DNA of 6,862 nt from an uncultured Legionellaceae bacterium (GTDB taxonomy: Bacteria; Pseudomonadota; Gammaproteobacteria; Legionellales; Legionellaceae), in NCBI GenBank assembly GCA_903887975.1, contig CAISSD010000276.1, positions 1-6,862 on the forward strand, in the 5' to 3' direction. Within the stretch, counting starts at the first letter, position 1. Every line of letters begins with the position of its first letter. Below, one piece after another: positions 1 to 5,022 of the stretch. Position numbers and translations under genes: made by a program. The notes under the pieces were generated by a model. It worked only from the letters and a program-made list of their open reading frames with translations. It was not told the DNA's origin and did no database searches.

Positions 1-2
1 CC

Positions 3-1010
3 ATTAAGGATTTTATCGAACAATTAAGTGACTACCCAAGAATCAACAACGAGCCATTCATGCGCACCAAAGAGCGCATTTTGAAAGACATCGACATCAA
101 TCAAATCGATGCGCAACCAGATGTTATTTTTTGTTTGCTTCACAGCCAAAACTGGTATGAGGCCATTATTTACCATCATCATCGACGCCAAGAAGCCAAG
201 ACATTTAAAAATTTCAATGCGTTTTTAAATTTACTCCAATTGACTGTTGAAACAACCCTTCAATGCATTAAAAATCTTGCTGAATTTTTAATTACCTCCC
301 TTTTAGGTCTAATCATCCATTATATTTTTATAATATTTATTATTTGTATTCCATCAATGATCATCACATCAAGCATCATGTTTTTTTTAGTCCAACTATT
401 ACCCGTATTAAATACAGTAGCAGACATCATAGAACTGGTTATATTTGCATTATCAATAATTATGGTTCAGAGTATGTTCTATTTTTTATTGGACACATTC
501 GGATTATATGATTTTTTTTATACATCAATAAATCAATTCTCTTTATGGGCTGATGCCTATTTCTCTTCCTTCATAAACAACAGCGAAAAACTTTTTCATC
601 AATGGCTGGACTTGGCAAGCAAAACCTGGTATTCATTATTTCAAAAATCTGAAACACCAGATGCCTCATTGTATAACCGATGCCTAGACAGTATTGATAG
701 GCTTCTTATCATGATTGATAGCCCCAGTGCGCAGCAAAAAGCAGGGTTGCTGCAACAGATTTGGGCGTTGATATCCCAAGAAGAAAACCCCACCGATGAA
801 GGCCAGCTGCGTGGCTATCTTAATCAAAAATACGAAATCACGCATCTTGGCAAAACGTATGAAGTCTCATTCAACGAAATAGCCAAAACCAAACGATCGC
901 GCGATGATGGCTTTGACTTGGAAGAGCCCAAGCAGTTTTATCGATTTTTTGCCGACTTAAAATCCACAACAACCGAACAATGGTTGGATACGGTGGCAAA
1001 CACGATTTAA
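3..1010 (+). CDS. Hypothetical multi-spanning membrane protein, 5' end probably beyond the left edge
   Basis: I do not recognise this protein. The frame is open from the window edge: 19 plausible codons precede the first visible ATG at 60, which has only a weak GAG as a possible ribosome binding site, so the gene probably starts outside the window. If ATG 60 is the start, the product is 316 residues. Counting from that Met, residues 1-70 are polar and soluble-looking, with an HHHRR patch near 39-43. Residues about 76-97, 99-121 and 123-144 are very hydrophobic and should form three membrane segments. Residues 150-316 are again soluble and charged, ending in a Lys/Arg/Asp/Glu-rich tail. I see no catalytic motif. 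The membrane stretch is much richer in A+T than the two ends. The next gene starts 12 nt downstream on the same strand, so the two may be co-transcribed. An anchored effector or accessory protein is possible, but that is inference. Confidence 0.65.
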   Translation: MKDFIEQLSDYPRINNEPFMRTKERILKDIDINQIDAQPDVIFCLLHSQNWYEAIIYHHHRRQEAKTFKNFNAFLNLLQLTVETTLQCIKNLAEFLITSLLGLIIHYIFIIFIICIPSMIITSSIMFFLVQLLPVLNTVADIIELVIFALSIIMVQSMFYFLLDTFGLYDFFYTSINQFSLWADAYFSSFINNSEKLFHQWLDLASKTWYSLFQKSETPDASLYNRCLDSIDRLLIMIDSPSAQQKAGLLQQIWALISQEENPTDEGQLRGYLNQKYEITHLGKTYEVSFNEIAKTKRSRDDGFDLEEPKQFYRFFADLKSTTTEQWLDTVANTI

Positions 1011-1022
1011 CATGGCTTAAAC

Positions 1023-1544
1023 ATGGCAATCATTAACGTTTATCTTTTAAACTTTCACGGCGTGGTGTCGCACTTGGAACTCTTATTACAAGATGCCGAA
1101 CAACCACGTCTTTATTACGCCATCAATCGCTGGGCTTATCCTTTTCCGACATTTATGCCCTCCTATCAGACAAAAATTGCATCGGCAAGCTCCGTGTATG
1201 CTTTTAGCATTGACGCCAATCCACGAGACATCATTCACCAGTGGACAACTTATTTTTATGCCACAAAAAAACAAGCGAGTCTTTTGGATTTAAATTGCGC
1301 AGAAGCCGTTCAATGGTTTTTAACAACGTTTGCAGGAATTCCCTACCCCAAGCCATTTAATGCGCCTTTAAGCATCAATCATGTTGCTTTTGGATTTTTC
1401 TTGCCAAGCCCACTTCCCTGTCCTTGGCTGCTACCTGGTCGGGTGATGAGTCATGCGCAATATTGGATTGAAAAGAATCAAGGCACATCTGTATTAACAC
1501 CACAAAGCAGCAATGGGAACCGCATAAAGATTCTCACCAAATGA
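1023..1544 (+). CDS. Hypothetical 173-aa protein, possible permuted papain-like (NlpC/P60 or PPPDE-like) fold
   Basis: This is a small soluble protein with no clear signal peptide. Near the N-terminus is VVSHLELLL (His17, Glu19), followed by an LYYAIN strand. At 87-99 there is LLDLNCAEAVQWF with Asn91-Cys92 at the start of a predicted helix. A His in a Ser/Gly-His-hydrophobic-x-Leu strand followed tens of residues later by Asn-Cys is the order seen in circularly permuted papain-like proteins, such as PPPDE and some bacterial DUF4105-like families. His17 and Cys92 could therefore be a catalytic pair. This rests on motif reading alone. The ATG at 1023 lies 12 nt after the preceding stop and lacks a clear ribosome binding site, so translation may be coupled to the upstream membrane-protein gene. 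The last 17 codons overlap the convergent ATPase gene, so the C-terminal tail may be a recent extension. Confidence 0.7.
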   Translation: MAIINVYLLNFHGVVSHLELLLQDAEQPRLYYAINRWAYPFPTFMPSYQTKIASASSVYAFSIDANPRDIIHQWTTYFYATKKQASLLDLNCAEAVQWFLTTFAGIPYPKPFNAPLSINHVAFGFFLPSPLPCPWLLPGRVMSHAQYWIEKNQGTSVLTPQSSNGNRIKILTK

Positions 1545-2723
1545 TGTCGTATGATCGCCATCATACAAAATAATACCGATTTTAAACCTCTCTTTTGTAA
1601 GTTCTCTTAATTTTTTAAGCCCTGTCAGATCTTTCGAATAAATCGTGGCTGCGGCTTTAACTTCAATGGCGATGATTTCATCAAATGTATTTTCAATAAT
1701 AATGTCAATTTCAACTTGATCTTTATCTCGATAATGAGAAAACGTAAGCTTTTCATCGGTAAAATTGGATTGTTTTTTTAACTCGTTATACACAAAGGTC
1801 TCGAGCAAAGCACCATATAATTCAGGATGCGATCGCAGCTTTTCCTGATGAAGACCTCGAATTGCACAAATAATTCCCGTGTCAACCATATGAAGTTTGT
1901 GCGTTTTTACAAGACGTTTATACGCATTGGTATGCCATGGCGGTAGGGTGTCTATTAAAAACAACTGCTCTAAAAGCGCCATATATTTTTTTACGGTCCC
2001 TCTATCCAGCCCCACTTTTTCTCCAATTTCAGAAAAATTGATGAGTTTTCCAGAATACAATGATAAAATCGAAAGTAATTTTTCCATGTCATGATGGTGC
2101 TCAATGCAACCCAAATCGCGAATATCTTTTTGAATAAGGGTCTGCATATAAGCTTTATACCAGGCTTGGACTCTAGACTCTTTATCTCTTTGTATGGGTT
2201 CAGGAAAGCATCCTGAAACAATTCTGTGAATCACATGGTTACGAACTCTTATTTCCTTGGTTGTTGGCGCCACACCATTTAATATTATATTTAAAAAAGA
2301 TGGAGTTTTATCTAGAATTTCGTATTCTGATAATGTCATTAATGAGATGGTTTCCATACGGCCAGCAAGAGAGTCAGATAACTTTGGAAGCAATAGGGCA
2401 TTGGCGGAACCTGTTAATAAAAATCGGCCAGGAATTCTACATTCATCAACAGATTGTTTGATGCTTACAAATAACTCAGGCAATCTTTGGACTTCATCCA
2501 GAACGATTGATTTGCCTTCAGGCAAATTTCTGATGTACCCAATGGGATCGGATTTTACTAAATTTAATTGAGTGAAATCATCAAATGTAATATAAATCCA
2601 ATCATCATTAATGATATTTTTAACAACCGTGGTTTTTCCTGACTGCCTTGGTCCCATAACATAAACAACGGGCGTATCTTGTAATGCTTCGTGAATACGA
2701 TGCTCCATGAATCGCTTAAACAT
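1494..2723 (-). CDS. AAA-type ATPase with DUF4143 C-terminal domain
   Basis: The 409-residue product has the full architecture of the AAA_14/DUF4143 ATPases. The Walker A loop GPRQSGKT lies at 24-31 and Walker B SIVLDE at 72-77, followed by the typical VQRLPEL. A sensor-1-like LLTGSAN lies at 102-108, with AGR at 120-122 as the arginine-finger region. A winged-helix-like segment (about 225-258) precedes the C-terminal domain. That domain has a restriction-nuclease-like pattern: Glu308, VEIDIII around Asp340, and IAIEVKA with Glu354 and Lys356. Family members are widespread, often horizontally acquired, and mostly of unknown role. Proposed links to DNA processing or mobile elements are not proven. 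The length is normal and the gene appears intact. The ATG at 2723 has only a weak GGA upstream; Met6 (2708) is an alternative. The gene follows coq7 on the same strand after 82 nt, and its 3' end overlaps the opposing gene by 51 bp. Confidence 0.92.
   Translation of the reverse strand: MFKRFMEHRIHEALQDTPVVYVMGPRQSGKTTVVKNIINDDWIYITFDDFTQLNLVKSDPIGYIRNLPEGKSIVLDEVQRLPELFVSIKQSVDECRIPGRFLLTGSANALLLPKLSDSLAGRMETISLMTLSEYEILDKTPSFLNIILNGVAPTTKEIRVRNHVIHRIVSGCFPEPIQRDKESRVQAWYKAYMQTLIQKDIRDLGCIEHHHDMEKLLSILSLYSGKLINFSEIGEKVGLDRGTVKKYMALLEQLFLIDTLPPWHTNAYKRLVKTHKLHMVDTGIICAIRGLHQEKLRSHPELYGALLETFVYNELKKQSNFTDEKLTFSHYRDKDQVEIDIIIENTFDEIIAIEVKAAATIYSKDLTGLKKLRELTKERFKIGIILYDGDHTTSFGENLYAVPIAALWC
1549..1566. 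other. Perfect 7-bp inverted repeat just after the small plus-strand gene
   Basis: GTATGAT and ATCATAC flank a CGCC loop, beginning 4 nt after the stop of the 173-aa gene. The bases also encode part of the ATPase C-terminal region (YDGDH). No T-tract follows on either strand, so this is not a classical intrinsic terminator. It could still protect or end the plus-strand transcript, or be a by-product of the coding sequence. Confidence 0.35.
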
Positions 2724-2735
2724 TAGATTTTAATC

Positions 2736-2804
2736 CGTCCAATTGTTGGTTAGACTCCCGTCTAATTGTTGATTGTATCATCGTCCAATTGATAATAACA
2801 GAAC
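2736..2804. repeat. Three direct repeats at an exact 23-bp period (iteron- or operator-like)
   Basis: The motif CGTCYAATTG occurs at 2736-2745, 2759-2768 and 2782-2791, each start exactly 23 bp after the last. Copies 1 and 3 are identical over 10 bp, and copy 2 has one C-to-T change. Copies 1 and 2 stay similar for 16 bp (14 of 16 match); the rest of each unit differs. The array fills nearly the whole gap before the ATPase start codon, with copy 1 beginning only 12 nt upstream of that start. Regular spacing near two helical turns, just before a gene with a winged-helix-like segment, suggests a binding-site array for a regulator, perhaps autoregulation. No protein binding can be shown from sequence alone. 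Confidence 0.7.
2750..2765 (-). other. Small perfect hairpin in the coq7-ATPase spacer
   Basis: TTAGAC and GTCTAA form a perfect 6-bp inverted repeat around a 4-nt loop. On the minus-strand transcript the loop is GGGA, which fits the stable GNRA tetraloop pattern. It lies about 40 nt after the coq7 stop and 26 nt before the ATPase start, bridging repeat copies 1 and 2. No U-tract follows, so it is not a standard intrinsic terminator. It could be an mRNA processing or stability element, a dyad operator, or chance. Confidence 0.4.
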
Positions 2805-2805
2805 C

Positions 2806-3447
2806 TCACACATAATAACTCGTCAACGTCATCACTTTAGAGGCACCCTGCATCATCTTTTGAATCCACCATGGCAAAACGTTGGCACCAGCCTCTTGTG
2901 CGATTTCAGCGTGATGTTGTTCATCTTGGTCCATTGTTTTTAAAATAATTCTGGTTTTTTCATCATGCAACGGCAATTGCGCCAAATGACTTTGTAAGTG
3001 CATGCTCACTTGACGTTCGGTTTCCACCACAAAACCAAGACTCCAACGATCACCCACCAAACCTGCGAAGGCCCCCAACATCAGCGATCCAAAATACCAA
3101 AATCCACTTAAAACACTAGGCTTGGCACCAAGCTCATGAAGTCGCGTCTCACACCATGCCAGATGATCCATTTCCTCTTGTGCCGATTGCATCATTTGTT
3201 GTTGCACCATGGGTAATGTTGCGGTTAACGACTGTCCACGATATAAGGCTTGCGCACAAACTTCACCAGCATGATTCACCCGCATGAGTCCCGCCACATG
3301 TTTGGTGTCTCGCGCCGTTAAATCCACATGGGGCATGCCTTCGGCAGGACTGGGGCGTGTACCCACACGACATGGCGGCACAAAAATCACCCGAATCATC
3401 TCATCCATAACGCCAATCATATGATCCAACAAAGTTAAATCACGCAT
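2806..3447 (-). CDS. coq7: Demethoxyubiquinone hydroxylase Coq7 (diiron monooxygenase)
   Basis: This enzyme hydroxylates 2-polyprenyl-3-methyl-6-methoxy-1,4-benzoquinol in the penultimate step of ubiquinone synthesis, at the inner face of the cytoplasmic membrane. The 213-residue product shows all Coq7 hallmarks. RVNHAGEV (56-63) gives the first Glu ligand, EEMDH (91-95) supplies ExxH, FVVETERQV (139-147) gives the next Glu, and DEQHHAE (175-181) supplies the second ExxH. The four-helix diiron bundle is therefore complete. I chose ATG 3447 as the start because a GAGGA ribosome binding site sits 8-9 nt upstream and the protein then begins MRDLTLLD, as relatives do. A TTG at 3462 would add five residues but lacks such a site. 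The gene is the last of the ptsP-lgt-thyA cluster, with 11 nt between the thyA stop and this start. It is the FAD-independent alternative to UbiF used by many proteobacteria. Confidence 0.95.
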   Translation of the reverse strand: MRDLTLLDHMIGVMDEMIRVIFVPPCRVGTRPSPAEGMPHVDLTARDTKHVAGLMRVNHAGEVCAQALYRGQSLTATLPMVQQQMMQSAQEEMDHLAWCETRLHELGAKPSVLSGFWYFGSLMLGAFAGLVGDRWSLGFVVETERQVSMHLQSHLAQLPLHDEKTRIILKTMDQDEQHHAEIAQEAGANVLPWWIQKMMQGASKVMTLTSYYV

Positions 3448-3455
3448 GAGACCAA

Positions 3456-3461
3456 TCCTCA
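3456..3461 (-). promoter_or_regulatory. Ribosome binding site of coq7, overlapping the thyA stop codon
   Basis: On the minus strand the thyA stop TGA merges into TGAGGA, a good Shine-Dalgarno match, 8 nt before ATG 3447. This decides the coq7 start against the TTG at 3462, which overlaps the thyA stop but has no purine-rich site upstream. Ribosomes ending thyA would sit directly on this site, favouring translational coupling. Confidence 0.65.
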
Positions 3462-4253
3462 AACCGCAATGGGTGCTTTAATGGTGGAATGAGACTCATA
3501 ATTTAGAAACGCAAAATCTTCATAAACATGGTCAAATATCGATTCAGGCTTTCGTTGAATCACAAGCGTTGGCAAAGGCAATGGCGTTCGTTGCAATTGC
3601 AATTCTGCCTGCTCCATATGATTCAAATACAAATGACAATCTCCGCCCGTCCAAACAAATTCACCAACCGCAAGCCCACAATGCAACGCCACCATATGTG
3701 TTAGCAAACTATACGATGCAATGTTAAACGGAACACCTAAAAAAACATCCGCAGAACGTTGGTATAATTGACAAGAAAGCTTGCCATTGGCAATGTAAAA
3801 TTGAAAAAGCGTATGGCAAGGGGCTAAGGCCATGGCATCCAAATCACCAACATTCCAAGCACTAACAACCAACCGCCTTGAATCCGGTTGCTCGCGAATT
3901 TCTTTAAGAATACGACTAAATTGATCAATATGCTGACCATTAGGCGTGGCCCAACTGCGCCACTGATGACCATAAACAGGTCCTAAATTTCCTTGTTCAT
4001 CAGCCCATTCGTTCCAAATACGCACGCCATGTTGTTGCAAATACGCAATATTGGTATCGCCTTTTAAAAACCATAATAATTCATGAACAATACTTTTGGT
4101 ATGTATCTTTTTGGTGGTCACCAAGGGAAACCCCTGCTGCAAATCAAAGCGCATTTGATGTCCAAAAACCGATAAAACTCCGGTTCCTGTTCGATCAGCT
4201 TTTTTCACGCCATGTTTTATAACATGTTGAAGAAAATTTAAATAAGTTTGCAT
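3459..4253 (-). CDS. thyA: Thymidylate synthase
   Basis: ThyA makes dTMP from dUMP with 5,10-methylenetetrahydrofolate as carbon donor and reductant, as a cytoplasmic homodimer. The product is 264 residues, the same length as E. coli ThyA, and aligns by eye without gaps. Arg21, Glu58, Trp80, Tyr94, Arg126-Arg127, the nucleophile Cys146 in ALAPCH, Arg166, Asp169, Asn177, His207 and Tyr209 all fall at the E. coli positions. The gene is therefore intact and should be active. The start MQTYLNFLQ matches the family N-terminus and is preceded by a weak GGTGGG site 9 nt upstream, located inside lgt. The first 59 nt also encode the C-terminus of Lgt in another frame, a longer version of the close lgt-thyA junction known in E. 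coli. Expression is therefore likely coupled to lgt. Confidence 0.98.
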   Translation of the reverse strand: MQTYLNFLQHVIKHGVKKADRTGTGVLSVFGHQMRFDLQQGFPLVTTKKIHTKSIVHELLWFLKGDTNIAYLQQHGVRIWNEWADEQGNLGPVYGHQWRSWATPNGQHIDQFSRILKEIREQPDSRRLVVSAWNVGDLDAMALAPCHTLFQFYIANGKLSCQLYQRSADVFLGVPFNIASYSLLTHMVALHCGLAVGEFVWTGGDCHLYLNHMEQAELQLQRTPLPLPTLVIQRKPESIFDHVYEDFAFLNYESHSTIKAPIAV

Positions 4254-5022
4254 CTCGTTTAACCCACCATAAGTATAAGCCCAATAAAAACATCGGTATC
4301 GACAATAATTGCCCCATGGTTAACCAACCAAAAGCCAAAAAACCCAATTGTTTATCGGGCTCTCGAAACCACTCGACCAAAACACGACATAGCGCATAAC
4401 CCATCAAAAACAATGCCGAAGCGCGACCCGTGGGTCTTGGTTTTGAAGTATACCATGCCAACAACACCCACAAACCAATGCCTTCTAAAGCCAGTTCATA
4501 CAATTGCGAAGGATGTCTGGGATTAAAATCAGCCATGGGGAAAATCATCGCCCAAGGCACATCACTTACACGCCCCCACAATTCACCATTGATAAAATTA
4601 CCCAATCGACCTGCACCCAAACCAAAAGGGACCAAAGGGGCAACAAAATCACTGACCATCCAAAAAGATTGATGTATTTTTCTTGAAAACAATATTAAAG
4701 CAATCACAACACCCAAAAAACCACCATGAAACGACATGCCACCTTGCCACACTCTAAACACAATCAACGGATCATGAAACCACATCCTGGGTTCATAAAA
4801 AGCCAAATATCCCAAGCGACCACCAACAATCACACCCATGGCCAGATAAAAAATCAAATCACTAATTTGCTCTGACGTCCAAGACAAATGATAACGCTTG
4901 ACGCGCCAATGTGCAAAAAGCCACGCCCCCAAAAATCCCAACAAATACATCAACCCGTACCAATGAATGTTCAAAGGTCCAAGTTTTAGCGCGACCGGAT
5001 CGATGTTTGGATATTGAATCAT
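4195..5022 (-). CDS. lgt: Prolipoprotein diacylglyceryl transferase
   Basis: Lgt is an inner-membrane enzyme that moves diacylglycerol from phosphatidylglycerol to the lipobox cysteine of prolipoproteins, the first step of bacterial lipoprotein maturation. The 275-residue product starts MIQYPNIDPVALKLGPLNIHWYGLM-like, typical of the family, with the conserved Tyr22. MSFHGG places the essential His at 99, matching E. coli His103. The Lgt signature GAGRLGNFINGELWGR (136-151) carries Arg139, matching E. coli Arg143. HPSQLYE (170-176) and VEWFREPD (216-223) are also family motifs. About seven hydrophobic segments are visible. The ATG overlaps the ptsP stop as ATGA and has an AGGA site 5 nt upstream. 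After the last membrane segment (LYLWWVKR) there is an 18-residue hydrophilic tail encoded inside thyA, which may be a late extension after loss of an earlier stop. Confidence 0.97.
   Translation of the reverse strand: MIQYPNIDPVALKLGPLNIHWYGLMYLLGFLGAWLFAHWRVKRYHLSWTSEQISDLIFYLAMGVIVGGRLGYLAFYEPRMWFHDPLIVFRVWQGGMSFHGGFLGVVIALILFSRKIHQSFWMVSDFVAPLVPFGLGAGRLGNFINGELWGRVSDVPWAMIFPMADFNPRHPSQLYELALEGIGLWVLLAWYTSKPRPTGRASALFLMGYALCRVLVEWFREPDKQLGFLAFGWLTMGQLLSIPMFLLGLYLWWVKRDANLFKFSSTCYKTWREKS

Larger units (their letters stand above)
2724..2805. other. 82-nt intergenic spacer between coq7 and the ATPase gene
   Basis: This is the only sizeable non-coding gap in the window. It holds the three 23-bp-spaced repeats and a 6-bp hairpin, listed separately. 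On the minus strand there is a TACAAT that could be a -10 box for the ATPase gene, but I see no good -35 at the right distance. No T-tract follows the hairpin, so I do not see a terminator closing the upstream operon. Read-through from coq7 into the ATPase gene is possible. Confidence 0.6.

Noticed and set aside
1012..1020. ATG GCT TAA mini-frame between the two left genes
   Set aside because: It is only two codons. The repeated CATGGC around 1011-1027 is short enough to be chance.
2257..2571. Plus-strand open frame antisense to the ATPase gene
   Set aside because: It overlaps the conserved Walker B and sensor region of the ATPase on the other strand, has no recognisable motif, and is best explained as a shadow.
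2736..2804. CRISPR array
   Set aside because: The conserved core is about 10 bp, only three copies exist, there are no true spacers, and no cas genes are visible.
2724..2805. Intrinsic terminator after coq7
   Set aside because: The hairpin at 2750-2765 has a short AT-containing stem and no following U-tract on either strand.
3447..3462. TTG at 3462 as the coq7 start
   Set aside because: It has no ribosome binding site, while ATG 3447 has GAGGA at good spacing and gives the usual family N-terminus.
4430..4686. Two overlapping plus-strand frames antisense to lgt
   Set aside because: They mirror the conserved Lgt signature region and show no protein-like features.
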